DNA of 45,953 bases from an uncultured Bacteroidota bacterium (GCA_913057235.1 CAJXNI010000019.1:1-45953); one strand, 5' to 3'; counted from the stretch's first letter, positions 15,916 to 25,143 are shown. Numbers and translations: made by a program. The notes: generated from the letters alone by a model not told the origin.

Positions 15916-16773
15916 TTAGTAGGAGGTGGTTACATCCTCATCCACCACCAGAATAAAATCAGCTTTGGCCGCTTCTTCAGCCGTAGGTTTTTCTACCTGT
16001 GATTTTAGTACGGTGCTAAGGGTAAGCACTTTTAAATCTGGGGCATACTGGTTTAAATACCAGCTAATACCTTCAAAATCCTTGCTATGGTAATCGCCAT
16101 TAAAGTGCAAGAGCATTTGGCCGGGCTCTAGAGATTGAGCAATAGAGTAGGCCATAGTAGCGTCTTTGATGGCTTGTGCTTTCACTAAATTTTCACCGCC
16201 ATGGCCACCCATCATTTCCAGCATGGCCTGGTAGCCGGGTAAACTGGCATCAAAAGGCATGGGCAAAGGTGCTATAAATGCCAGTTCTGCTTCGCTGAGG
16301 CTATCCAGACTTTCCATGCCCTGCTTGTAAACCCTACGGGCGTAGCGCCTGGGTATGTTGGTAGCTATAAAAGTGAGGCCGCTGTCTTTGGCAAAATCAA
16401 CCAGCATTTTATAGTCGGTTTGGTAATTGGGCCAAAGGCGGGCCAGGGTATCCAAACCTTTTTGATCTATGCTATCGGCTAAATACAAATTGAGTGCTTC
16501 TTGATTGTCTCGTTCCAACATTTCCGCGCCCAGTATTAAGCTACTGTCTTGCGCGTGCAAAGCCTTGGTGAGCTCAATTTGCAGCCAGTGGCAAATGGGG
16601 TTGTTGTGCAATTCCCCAAAGAGAACAACATCGGCTGCAGCCATTTCTTGCACCATTTGATCAAAGCGAATAGCCACCCCGCTGCTATCATAAAGTTGGT
16701 AAGCTTGTAAATTTTGCGCTTGCGCAAAAAGCAGACTGAGGCAGAGGCTTAAAGTGTACCCGATTTTAGTCAT
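15916..16773 (-). CDS. ChaN-like haem-binding uptake family protein
   Basis: A 285-residue exported protein of the ChaN/DUF399 family (PF04187, Tiki/TraB-related fold); Campylobacter ChaN is an iron-regulated haem-binding lipoprotein. Signal peptide is MTKIGYTLSLCLSLLFAQAQ, without a convincing lipobox, so it is probably soluble in the periplasm. The family motif VVLFGELHNNPICHWLQIEL lies at about 50-69, and a second conserved histidine region is LLHFNGDYHSKDFEG near 222-236. ATG 16773 overlaps the stop of the amidase by one base (TAATG), indicating coupling. A decayed copy of this gene's 3' end lies at 24775-24985. Confidence 0.88.
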   Translation of the reverse strand: MTKIGYTLSLCLSLLFAQAQNLQAYQLYDSSGVAIRFDQMVQEMAAADVVLFGELHNNPICHWLQIELTKALHAQDSSLILGAEMLERDNQEALNLYLADSIDQKGLDTLARLWPNYQTDYKMLVDFAKDSGLTFIATNIPRRYARRVYKQGMESLDSLSEAELAFIAPLPMPFDASLPGYQAMLEMMGGHGGENLVKAQAIKDATMAYSIAQSLEPGQMLLHFNGDYHSKDFEGISWYLNQYAPDLKVLTLSTVLKSQVEKPTAEEAAKADFILVVDEDVTTSY

Positions 16774-18056
16774 TATTGAAGGGAAATTTTAGTGCTGAAA
16801 TTTTGCCGTGGGCTTTGTATTTTCAAAAGGTAAACACCCTTTGGCAAATTAAGGTCTAAACGGTTTTCGCTTCCGCGGAAGCGCCCGGATTGCAAAACCT
16901 GACCAGCGGCATTAAAAATTTGCCAACGGTAGGCCGCACCGGGCGGGGCTTGAATGCTTACCTGGCTTTGAGCCGGATTGGGATACACGCTGAAGCGAGG
17001 TGCCTTAAACTCTGAATTGTGCAATAAGCAAGGCTTTTGAGCTATCGCCAAAGCCAGGCTGTCCATTTTTTGGTAGAGTTGCTGACCCGGGCAAAGGGTG
17101 CCTTTGGGGCAGCCTTGGGTTGAGGTATTGCCGTCTAGATGGCCACTTACATGCTGCAAGACCAGCTGTGAGCTTTGGTGTAAGCTGCTATCAGCCGGGG
17201 CAATTTGGTTTTGGCAACTCTCATAGGCCAGTAAATTGGCCAGGGCGCTTAAGCCATTTTGGGCGGGTTGATTGCTCACGTAGTTGCCAATAAGGCAAAT
17301 CCCTAAGGTTTCTTCATTCATACAACTGAAGTGCGCCCCACGGTTACCACTGCCGCGGCCTTCATAAATTACTCCGTTAGGGTCTACCAGCCAGTTGTAA
17401 CCAATGTCATCCCAGCCGTTGGTGTTTACGTGTAAATCCCAGTAATAGGAAACCACCCAGTTGTAATCGTTGTAATTGGTAAAGCCAGCCGAGTGATGCA
17501 CAATTAAGTGCGTGGGTTGGGTAGGGGTGTACTGCGCGGGAGGCGGACATTGATTATTGGGGCACCAGCAGGAGCGGTTGCAGGTAGGCGGCAGCGGGCA
17601 GTTGCAACCAGAAGCTTCTTGCTTACTTAGGGTTTGCTCTGGATTTTTTTTTTCGGCCGGGGCCCAAAACAGGCGTACAACTAAAGGTTGTTCCAAGGTG
17701 TCGCTGGCGCGGATTTCCAAACCTTCTATGCTTTGCATAATGGGATCGGCCGCAAAACTTTGGCGGTTTTTAGGCGCACCTTCATGCGGAGGAAGCATAG
17801 CCTGCCATTCTTGCCAGCGGTTATTGTGCTTCACGCGATATTCCAAGTGCACCGCATGCACTGTATCCAGCGTGTAAGCCGAAAGCCCCAAAAAGCCATA
17901 ATCTAGAGTATCCAAGCCGGTAATAGTTTCCGCGTAAGCGTGGCTGCGCAACCAGCATTTGGAGTTGAGGTTAAAGGTGAATTCTTGGGTGTTAGGCTGC
18001 CCGAAAGCTATCAAGCTCAAAATTAGAGCCCAAAAGGATAAAAGCATTTTTAACAT
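16773..18056 (-). CDS. PGRP-type N-acetylmuramoyl-L-alanine amidase with T9SS tail
   Basis: A 427-residue secreted protein. Signal peptide MLKMLLSFWALILSLIAFGQ is followed by a beta-rich N-terminal domain (about 22-140), a cysteine-rich linker (GCNCPLPPTCNRSCWCPNNQ), and an Amidase_2/PGRP domain (about 178-340). The amidase motifs are HLIVHHSAGF (zinc histidine), YNWLVDPNGVIYEGRG, GICLIGNYV, and QHVSGHLDGN...TQGCPG-type ligands. The C-terminal 75 residues (FSVYPNPAQSQVSI) are a type A T9SS sorting domain, so it acts on peptidoglycan outside the cell. A run of ten A residues on the coding strand (17653-17644) encodes part of AEKKN and is a possible slippage site. It is co-transcribed with the ChaN-like gene. 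Confidence 0.93.
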   Translation of the reverse strand: MLKMLLSFWALILSLIAFGQPNTQEFTFNLNSKCWLRSHAYAETITGLDTLDYGFLGLSAYTLDTVHAVHLEYRVKHNNRWQEWQAMLPPHEGAPKNRQSFAADPIMQSIEGLEIRASDTLEQPLVVRLFWAPAEKKNPEQTLSKQEASGCNCPLPPTCNRSCWCPNNQCPPPAQYTPTQPTHLIVHHSAGFTNYNDYNWVVSYYWDLHVNTNGWDDIGYNWLVDPNGVIYEGRGSGNRGAHFSCMNEETLGICLIGNYVSNQPAQNGLSALANLLAYESCQNQIAPADSSLHQSSQLVLQHVSGHLDGNTSTQGCPKGTLCPGQQLYQKMDSLALAIAQKPCLLHNSEFKAPRFSVYPNPAQSQVSIQAPPGAAYRWQIFNAAGQVLQSGRFRGSENRLDLNLPKGVYLLKIQSPRQNFSTKISLQ

Positions 18057-18194
18057 GCCTCAAAAGTAAGCAATTACAGTAGCTTGAATCGATTTGTATG
18101 GATAGACTTCAGTACAAAGACGGCTGTATTAAGATTTGAGTACGAAGTATTGAGATAACAGTTTTGAGTACCTACATTTCAAAAATCACCCTGT

Positions 18195-18225
18195 CCCCCG
18201 GGCGCAGCTTAGCGTAGACCCGGGG
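18195..18225. repeat. REP-like palindrome in the 18057-18267 gap
   Basis: CCCCCGGG (18195-18202) and CCCGGGG (18219-18225) form inverted arms around GCGCAGCTTAGCGTAGA. It sits downstream of the minus-strand gene at 18268 and resembles the short CCCGGG-type intergenic palindromes of many bacterial genomes. It could act as a terminator stem, but no T tract follows. Confidence 0.5.
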
Positions 18226-18267
18226 CCTCTGGCTGAGCGGGATTTCTTTAAGACTACTGACTAAAAG

Positions 18268-19284
18268 CTACTGCTTTACCAAACTTACTTGCTGCGCCAG
18301 TTGGCCCTCACCAACTTTTAAAAGGTAAACCCCGGTAGGTAAATCTTGAAGATTAGCAATTCTATGGTGTTCTATTAGACCCTCTCGCACCAATTGCCCG
18401 TTGTAAGCATATAAGTAAAAGGCCGTGCCATTGGCTACATTCTCTAAACTAATTGAGGTATTGAAAGGATTTGGATACACCTGCACAGGTTTAACCTCTT
18501 CTTCCTTAAAGCTAAAATAGTTTTGCGGCAACACATCACCGTAGCTACCCAGATATTGCACACTGCAATCGCTTAAATCTACTTGAAACTGCCAGTACCT
18601 GCGGTAAGGGCAACCCGTATAGCAACCAAAACTGGTGGGGATATTCCAACCATGGGAGTAAGTGATTAAAGCGGTATCAGAATTTTGGGTTATTTCTATA
18701 GTTCCTATTGGTCCTCCATAAATGACAGCGGGAAATGCAAGGCTAAGACTATCTACAGAGTTTAGTATTGGGGCTATTTGCTTGGCATTCCAATTTTTAT
18801 CGGATTTTAATTCTACATAAGTATATCCTCCAATGGGTGGATAGATTGGTAGATCAGGAACTAGATTAAACGCGGTTATAATTGAATCAAAAGTTATATC
18901 TCCAGTAGTAACATATCCTCTCATTAAAGTATCTAACCAAGTTGCGCCCGCCTCCGCTCTAGCCACTATTCTTTTCATAGATGGATTAGGCAGACTATGT
19001 ATCTTAAGCAGATCAACCACAGTATCTCTAGCCTTTAAGGTAGTAGCATTATAAACTGCTATTAAAGATTCCATCATAACATCAGACAAAACGGGGTTTA
19101 TAGCCGCACTATCTTGCCAAGTACTGCCAGAGTTTAAAGTTTTTTGCAGGGCTAGCCAATCCGCATCATCTTGATATAAAGCTTTGATACTATCGGGAGC
19201 ATCGCAAAGGGTGGGGGTGCTTTGGCCACGGCCCAGAAAGGCTAGCCCCAAACTTAAAATACCGGTGAAAATTAGATTTTTCAT
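18268..19284 (-). CDS. Secreted T9SS-tailed protein, unknown function
   Basis: A 338-residue exported protein with signal peptide MKNLIFTGILSLGLAFLGRGQ. Residues 22-110 look helical (SIKALYQDDADWLALQKTL), and residues 140-250 are mixed, with two close cysteines in FGCYTGCPYRRYWQFQV. The last 75 residues (VQVYPNPFNTSISL to LPTGVYLLKVGEG) are a type A T9SS sorting tail. No enzymatic motif is recognised. It starts 8 bp after the stop of the subtilase gene, so the two probably share a transcript. Its role may be linked to that protease, but nothing in the sequence proves it. Confidence 0.82.
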   Translation of the reverse strand: MKNLIFTGILSLGLAFLGRGQSTPTLCDAPDSIKALYQDDADWLALQKTLNSGSTWQDSAAINPVLSDVMMESLIAVYNATTLKARDTVVDLLKIHSLPNPSMKRIVARAEAGATWLDTLMRGYVTTGDITFDSIITAFNLVPDLPIYPPIGGYTYVELKSDKNWNAKQIAPILNSVDSLSLAFPAVIYGGPIGTIEITQNSDTALITYSHGWNIPTSFGCYTGCPYRRYWQFQVDLSDCSVQYLGSYGDVLPQNYFSFKEEEVKPVQVYPNPFNTSISLENVANGTAFYLYAYNGQLVREGLIEHHRIANLQDLPTGVYLLKVGEGQLAQQVSLVKQ

Positions 19285-19292
19285 GCTGGCTA

Positions 19293-22112
19293 TTATTGAA
19301 TTACTAAAATACGGCTTTCTGCTACTGTGCCATTAGCTACCACGCTTATGGTGTAAATGCCATGCGGCAAGGTCGTTATATCAATGCTGACTTGGTTAGA
19401 AGAGGTAGCTACAAGAGCACTAAGTACATTTACACCATTAAAGTCATTTATCTCAACACTAGCACTTTGAATGTTATTAGGTAAATTTAAACCAATGGCC
19501 ACTAGGTTACTAGCTGGGTTTGGATTTAAAGAGGTAATCCAACGGTGTTTCACATTTACCTCTACCTCATCATAATCCTTAAAATTACTGGAGTCTGAAA
19601 TAACCTCTAAATTATAGGTAGTTTTTTCATTTGGCTGCACCAACAGGGTATTACCAGAGGCCACTAAACTATCTTGCTTATACCAGTTGTAGGTAGCTGG
19701 CTTATTAATGCTTTTAGCTGCAAGCGTTGTGCTTTCATCATCATAAATTTCCTGGTCGGGGCCGGCATCTGCTTCAAAGCCATCAAATGGCGTTCTCAAA
19801 ATATCATAGTGTACAGCTCCTAACAAATCATCATTGGTAGCATCATATTGACCCAGATGCAGGGTAAAACGGGCCGTATCGTTTTCGGCATATTCTGCTA
19901 AAAAGCTGGTACTTAAATAGGTTTGAATTCTTTGCCCCGGGTTAAGGCGCAAGCCAGTAATGGATGCATTAACAGACTCAAACCGCAAGGTATTGTCATT
20001 GATAAGATGTACCTCGTTGAATTGTAAATTAGGTGACTGATTAGCTACATCCCAAAAATTCTGATCTATTTGTAAACAAACCTCAGCCTCTTCAAATATG
20101 TTTACCTCTTCGTTAAGCCAAGGCGTTTCGTTTATTCGTAGATTAAAATCGCCTGAAAACTCTTGATTAGGGTTGCCAACAAAAACTGCACCGCCAGGAG
20201 GTACTTCTCTGCCGCTAAAGCTTCCTTTTTTATTAAGAACTACCGTAAGGTTTTTCATGGCTATATTGCCGTTTTCATACACATCGCGGTGTAGTTCATT
20301 AGGGTAAACCGTTATGCCCTCATCGGGAGCGTTTTCTATACGCGCTAAAAGACAAACGTTATTGCCGGCTGCAATAGGTGTGTTGCTAAAATCCCAAGGC
20401 ACCTCTACTACCACATTGCCACCTGCCGGTATAGCCGGTATATTAAAGCCGTTGCCAATTTCATCGCCAATACTTGGGTTAGTTCCATCCCAATTTTGCG
20501 GCCAACTGGAAACTGATGAAGCCAAAGACCAATAAAGATGAAGTTTGCTATTGGAACTACCGGTGCCAGGAAAATCAGCACAGCTTTTATTGCGCACAAT
20601 AACATATACATAGGCGTTACCTTGAGTTTCGCTAGGGCTTTCGTGACCATAACGATTATTCAGGTCTCTTTTATTGCGCAACCAAATGTCAGGACTATTG
20701 TCAAAATACCAGCCCCAAACATAACTGTTGGGGTAACCGAAATCTTCAAAGCGATCTTTTATGTATAAATCCACACTGGAAGACTGCATTCCGTTGGCTA
20801 TTTCCACCGCTTTTTCGGCATCTAGCCTGCCATGACCTAATTGTGCAGATATGTCATCATAAGGCGGTAGCGAAAAAGAGTTGATTTTTCCATAACTATA
20901 ACCACCAACCCTATTAATACTTTCTCTAAAAATATCGTTGAATTGCGAAGGACTTAAACAAGGGTTCACGCACTTCATTAAAGCAGCTGTACCTGAAACC
21001 ATGGGCGTGGACATGGAAGTGCCAGATGAGGGGGAATAAGCGTTCCCAGGTACAGTGCTTAGAATGTCTTCACCTGGAGCAGAAAGCGCAAGCTGATTTG
21101 CGCTATAATTTGAGGTGCTGAGTCTTTGATCAAGTTGGGTGGTACCGCCCACCGCAATTACTTCCTTTACAGCGGCAGGATACCGTATTCCCTGGGTTCC
21201 GTCTTTACCACTACCCGCTATCAAAACAATGCCAGCGTTATAGGCGGCTGTTATTTCATTCCTAACGGCAGTTGATGTGGGTGTGTATCCGGCAAAACTC
21301 ATGTTAATGATGTCCGCACCATTTTGACGAGCATATTTTATTGCATCAAACTCCTTGGTAATTTGGTCAGAGTTATCAGGCCCTGCCTTCAAAGCCACTA
21401 TTTGAACACCTGGACTGTTATCCCCGCCTGCAATACCCGCCATACCTAAGCCATTATTAGTTTTTGCAGCCGCTATTCCCGTAACGTGAGTGCCATGAGA
21501 ATCGCTCATAACAGGGCTAGGGTCATTATCGTTGTCAATAAAGTCAAATCCACTACCACTACCCATATCAATGTGGTTAAGGTCTATGCCGCCATCTATT
21601 ATGGCTATAGTTACGGTATTGCAGCCCTTTGTAATATCCCAGGCCTTATCCGCCTTTATTCTATCTAAATACCATTGTTGATTACTGGTGTAACGCGGAT
21701 CATTAGGCGACCATAATAACTGCCGGTAAACGTTTATGCTAATTTCCAATATATGACTTTGACTCAAAAGGCTCTCGTAAACTGTCTTAAAAGAAGAACT
21801 GGGAGGTATTGAAAACGAATCCCAACCAGTGTCGGATGTATCTTCAAGGGTTAAGCCTAAACCGGTAACATAATTTAACATACTCTCTTCACTAGAACCA
21901 ATTGCTTTAAGAATAATTGTTAAAGTATCTACTTGGTCAGCACCACCGTTGGCCTGCATTTCCCAAACTCCGTTCACTTTTGTTAAAGTTCCTTGTAGGG
22001 TAGAGTAGGGTTGAGCATAAATTGTTAAGGAAAAGAAAAAGAACAGCAAGTTGAGTTTTATTCGACTGAAACTTAAAGGTTTTTTGTCAGTAGGTGTCTT
22101 TAGGTTTTTCAT
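19293..22112 (-). CDS. Subtilisin-family (S8) serine protease with T9SS tail
   Basis: A 939-residue secreted protease. After a long signal region (hydrophobic core at about 19-33) and a propeptide-like stretch (40-140), the S8 domain (about 145-435) has Asp173 in IAIIDGGID, His206 in DSHGTHVTG and Ser366 in SSGTSMSTPMVSG. The oxyanion-hole asparagine, normally in an AGN motif, appears replaced by Lys303 (IAGSGKDG). C-terminal beta-sandwich domains (about 440-860) include a PKD/Ig-like segment (ADAGPDQEIYDDEST), and a T9SS tail follows (TSLNPNPASNLVAIGL to LPHGIYTISVVA). Substrates are unknown. The Lys substitution leaves activity uncertain. Confidence 0.93.
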   Translation of the reverse strand: MKNLKTPTDKKPLSFSRIKLNLLFFFFSLTIYAQPYSTLQGTLTKVNGVWEMQANGGADQVDTLTIILKAIGSSEESMLNYVTGLGLTLEDTSDTGWDSFSIPPSSSFKTVYESLLSQSHILEISINVYRQLLWSPNDPRYTSNQQWYLDRIKADKAWDITKGCNTVTIAIIDGGIDLNHIDMGSGSGFDFIDNDNDPSPVMSDSHGTHVTGIAAAKTNNGLGMAGIAGGDNSPGVQIVALKAGPDNSDQITKEFDAIKYARQNGADIINMSFAGYTPTSTAVRNEITAAYNAGIVLIAGSGKDGTQGIRYPAAVKEVIAVGGTTQLDQRLSTSNYSANQLALSAPGEDILSTVPGNAYSPSSGTSMSTPMVSGTAALMKCVNPCLSPSQFNDIFRESINRVGGYSYGKINSFSLPPYDDISAQLGHGRLDAEKAVEIANGMQSSSVDLYIKDRFEDFGYPNSYVWGWYFDNSPDIWLRNKRDLNNRYGHESPSETQGNAYVYVIVRNKSCADFPGTGSSNSKLHLYWSLASSVSSWPQNWDGTNPSIGDEIGNGFNIPAIPAGGNVVVEVPWDFSNTPIAAGNNVCLLARIENAPDEGITVYPNELHRDVYENGNIAMKNLTVVLNKKGSFSGREVPPGGAVFVGNPNQEFSGDFNLRINETPWLNEEVNIFEEAEVCLQIDQNFWDVANQSPNLQFNEVHLINDNTLRFESVNASITGLRLNPGQRIQTYLSTSFLAEYAENDTARFTLHLGQYDATNDDLLGAVHYDILRTPFDGFEADAGPDQEIYDDESTTLAAKSINKPATYNWYKQDSLVASGNTLLVQPNEKTTYNLEVISDSSNFKDYDEVEVNVKHRWITSLNPNPASNLVAIGLNLPNNIQSASVEINDFNGVNVLSALVATSSNQVSIDITTLPHGIYTISVVANGTVAESRILVIQ

Positions 22113-22162
22113 GATAATTACTATTAGGTTATGTGAATGTATTGTTTTGGCTGTGTTTTAGC

Positions 22163-23647
22163 TTAAAGCTTATTCCACAAAATATTGTGCTGGGCGCCCT
22201 TAAAGGTGAGTTGTAAAATGTAAGTACTGGGCTCTATGCCGCTAACATTAAGCTTCGCCTTTTGAGTCATCACACCCCTTTTTACTGTTTGCCCTCCTAA
22301 GCCAATAATAGTGTAGTCCACAGTATTGGGCCAGGCCTCAGGCCAGCTATCTATTTGCAAATAATCTTGGGCGGGGTTGGGGTATAAACTAAGGCGCGGC
22401 TCCATTTGCCGCGCTTCCATTAACTCAAGGGCAAAGTTGGGAATTTTAGCCAGCCAGATATAGCTAGAGTCATTGCTTTGCCAATTATTTCGAGTGCCTA
22501 CCACAAAAAGGTCTCCATTGTCATCGGCATAAATATCAGTGGCTACATGGTTGCTTTGACCAAATAGAACAATACTGTCTTGCCCAAAATTATTCCAACG
22601 GTAAATAACCACTTCACGATTTTCGGCTCCATTTATTCTAAAATCATTCCACGGGGTAGAGGTGCTGATAAAGGACTGATTGTTTTCTGGACTATACTCA
22701 TAGGCATAGCTGCGCTCATTTATGTTAGGATTCCCAAAATTGCGCAGTTCCAAAGAATCGCCTTGCCAATTGGCGCGGTATACAAAGGCTTGCTCATTAT
22801 AAACAAATCTAGTACCTTGGATTTCTCTCATCTCAACAATGCCAGAATATTGGAAGCTATTATTATTCGCAGTAAAACCAGTTGGTTCAGGCCCTTCATA
22901 TCCTCTATCAAAGAAGAAACTAAAGGGCGGTTTAATAGTTCTTATAGTATCTAGGTTGTTTCTATTGATAAGGTACAGATTCATTTCGCCAAAGAGCATT
23001 TCCGCCATCAAAAGTACATCTTCATTTGGTGGATATTTTTGCATTTGCATCAGCCTAATGGGTAACTGAGATTTAGAAGGGTCTTGCCATGTGTAATATC
23101 TGCTATTAAGGATATTACCCAAGGTGTCAAAAACCATTATTTGTGAAGTATCGCCCAACCCAAAAGATGTTATCTCGTTAATATAAAACCAGTACAGCTT
23201 TCCCTTATGAAAGTCTGCGGTGATGCCATTTAGCGGAAGAAATTTAGGGAAGGTATGCTTAAATAAGGTGTCAATTATCCTTCCATTTCTTTCACTCAAT
23301 CTAAAAAAGCTCAATGCATTTGAATTATAAAATGCATAATATTTCGGAAAATCCTTATTCTTTCCTCCAAAGAATAGGTGAGAAACACTATCATTAAATG
23401 AACTAGGTATACCAATTAGATGGTCGCTTAATGTGTTTAAACCGTTTTTTGAAATCTTTTTGTAAGTAACATGAATTTGACCACCAATTTCAGCTAAGTA
23501 CCGAATATAGAAAGATTGGTTATTGCTGGCCACAATTTTCGGAAAAGAACCAGTCCCGAACCTATTTGTGTTATACTCCAGAGTGGTTACCTGCGCACTA
23601 GCGCAAGTAACCAGCAAAAGAAGTAAGCATATTTTAAAAAATTTCAT
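22163..23647 (-). CDS. Secreted T9SS-tailed protein, propeller-like, unknown function
   Basis: A 494-residue exported protein. Signal peptide is MKFFKICLLLLLVTCASAQ. The body (20-415) is a run of short beta-rich segments of the kind seen in secreted propellers (KLYWFYINEITSFGLGDTSQ, SFISTSTPWNDFRI, IYADDNGDLFVVGTRNNW), without a recognised catalytic motif. The C-terminal 80 residues (LSLYPNPAQDYLQI) are a type A T9SS sorting domain. It lies 50 bp upstream of the subtilase gene in the same direction. It resembles in style the broken protein at 10775-12246 but is not an evident copy. Confidence 0.82.
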   Translation of the reverse strand: MKFFKICLLLLLVTCASAQVTTLEYNTNRFGTGSFPKIVASNNQSFYIRYLAEIGGQIHVTYKKISKNGLNTLSDHLIGIPSSFNDSVSHLFFGGKNKDFPKYYAFYNSNALSFFRLSERNGRIIDTLFKHTFPKFLPLNGITADFHKGKLYWFYINEITSFGLGDTSQIMVFDTLGNILNSRYYTWQDPSKSQLPIRLMQMQKYPPNEDVLLMAEMLFGEMNLYLINRNNLDTIRTIKPPFSFFFDRGYEGPEPTGFTANNNSFQYSGIVEMREIQGTRFVYNEQAFVYRANWQGDSLELRNFGNPNINERSYAYEYSPENNQSFISTSTPWNDFRINGAENREVVIYRWNNFGQDSIVLFGQSNHVATDIYADDNGDLFVVGTRNNWQSNDSSYIWLAKIPNFALELMEARQMEPRLSLYPNPAQDYLQIDSWPEAWPNTVDYTIIGLGGQTVKRGVMTQKAKLNVSGIEPSTYILQLTFKGAQHNILWNKL

Positions 23648-23666
23648 GTCAGATAGCTCTTACGGT

Positions 23667-24719
23667 TTAGAAGCAACCGCAAATAGGATAGAAAAAGCGT
23701 CCACTATGATAAAAGTTTTCTGGCGGTGTTGCACTCATTCCTAGAGGTTGATTAGTTGGGGAGTATGATTTATAGTCAGTTCTATAAAAATGGCGATTCC
23801 CGTAAGATTGGAAGATAGGTGTGCCAACACTCACCAAATTATCCATTTTAGCATACCAAGAATACCAAATTTGATTGTTGTTGGTTTGGTCATTATCATC
23901 GCCAATATTGGTATTGGTATTGGAGCGCCAAATATTAGGTAAAACAAATGAAGTGTATTGGTTCCCTAATAAAGGACTATTGTTCGAAAATGTGTGATAG
24001 GATAAGTTGGAGCTAGCATAAGGCTGTGTTCCTGGTGGACAAGGATATTTATTGAAAAAGCCATGAACCTGATTAGTGTAAGCTCGCAGTAAATCTGCAG
24101 CATCACCCCCACTTGCATTTGAATAAGCAGGCAGTGAGCCAGGTGGCGTGTACCAAGGTGCTTGCACTACGCCAGGGTTTATGTGTAGTACAAAAGTAGC
24201 CTCCGCATTGCTTAAACTAATAAGCTCAAGGTAGGCAATGATCAACACCTCTCCATCAGCTTCATCAATATTGAGATCAATGGCCGCTTGCAAATCATTG
24301 TAAAAAGGGATGAAATCAGCGGTTTCAATGTAGTAGTCGTTTTGGGAATCTTGGTACACATCTACCGTAAAAGTACTAGTAATTTCTTCCTCACCGGTTA
24401 TAGGATCATAAAAGTTGGCATTATTTGCATTCAATAAGCCTTCATGCACGTAAAATACATCACCCAAGGGCACGTCTCCCAGGGCGTTGGTTTTGGCCTT
24501 GCCAGCATATATAAGTTCCAAAACTTCGTTTTTTTCACGTAAGGTTGAACTCAGTTGCTCTAGATTTAGAGACTCATATTGGTCATGAATTTTGGTCATG
24601 ACCTCCACCGCTTTTTCTTGTGGGTTTTCTAACGCAGCGTTTTGGTTTTCAGATTTTGAGCATCCGCTCATAAGGGCTAGGATTATACCCCCCCCCATAA
24701 ACATGGCAGTTGTTTTCAT
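23667..24719 (-). CDS. Putative lipoprotein with a G9 tract in the signal peptide
   Basis: A 350-residue predicted lipoprotein. Signal peptide MKTTAMFMGGGIILALMSGC ends in a good lipobox (LMSGC, Cys20). The mature part is acidic and asparagine-rich, with two cysteines near the end (FYPICGCF). No domain is recognised. Codons 9-11 (GGG GGG GGT, preceded by the G of ATG) form an uninterrupted run of nine G on the coding strand (24696-24688). Loss or gain of one base there would stop synthesis after a few residues, so phase variation is possible. It stands 20 bp upstream of the T9SS protein gene and is probably the first gene of that run. Confidence 0.75.
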   Translation of the reverse strand: MKTTAMFMGGGIILALMSGCSKSENQNAALENPQEKAVEVMTKIHDQYESLNLEQLSSTLREKNEVLELIYAGKAKTNALGDVPLGDVFYVHEGLLNANNANFYDPITGEEEITSTFTVDVYQDSQNDYYIETADFIPFYNDLQAAIDLNIDEADGEVLIIAYLELISLSNAEATFVLHINPGVVQAPWYTPPGSLPAYSNASGGDAADLLRAYTNQVHGFFNKYPCPPGTQPYASSNLSYHTFSNNSPLLGNQYTSFVLPNIWRSNTNTNIGDDNDQTNNNQIWYSWYAKMDNLVSVGTPIFQSYGNRHFYRTDYKSYSPTNQPLGMSATPPENFYHSGRFFYPICGCF

Positions 24720-24774
24720 AATTAAAGATTTAGATTAAAGTGTGAAGTTAGAATAAAAAATGACACAGACAAAC

Positions 24775-24985
24775 TTACTGTCTTAAATACCAAATAGCCA
24801 CATTCTCATCTACCATAAAATGAAATTGGCTTTAGCGGCTTCCTTAGCCACAGGTTTTTCTGCCTTTGTTTTTAGTTCGGTGTTAAGCGTAAGGGCCCTT
24901 AAGTCTATGGCATACTGATATAAATACCAGCTAATGCCTTCAAAATCTTTGCTGTGGTTATAAGCTAATAAAATGTAGGAAAGTG
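24775..24985 (-). pseudogene. Decayed second copy of the ChaN-like gene's 3' end
   Basis: The minus strand encodes ILLAYN, HSKDFEGISWYLYQYAIDLR and ALTLNTELKTKAEKPVAKEA, then AKANFIL, matching the last 65 residues of the ChaN-like protein at 15916-16773 (HSKDFEGISWYLNQYAPDLK and onward), with a 3-residue deletion. The frame then shifts by one base, and the final VDENVA matches the intact VDEDVT before a stop at 24777-24775. DNA-level similarity is obvious by eye (for example AAATACCAGCTAAT occurs in both copies). No start codon or N-terminal part is present. Same orientation as the intact gene. Confidence 0.85.
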
Positions 24986-25143
24986 GCGTTAGGCACAATA
25001 TTTTTAAAGAAAATGGTCTAGAGTAGAGAAAACAAGGGCTAAAGTTGGTAAATTACTAGATGCACTAAAAAGATAGGATGGTGAACCTGCAAAGACTAAA
25101 CACCTGCATGATTCTGTCTTTATTTACCCATCAGTAGCCCACC

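Noticed and set aside
16773-24719. A single T9SS-linked operon of defined function
   Set aside because: The genes share a strand and sorting tails, but gaps, a palindrome at 18195 and lack of recognised domains in three of them prevent a functional claim.
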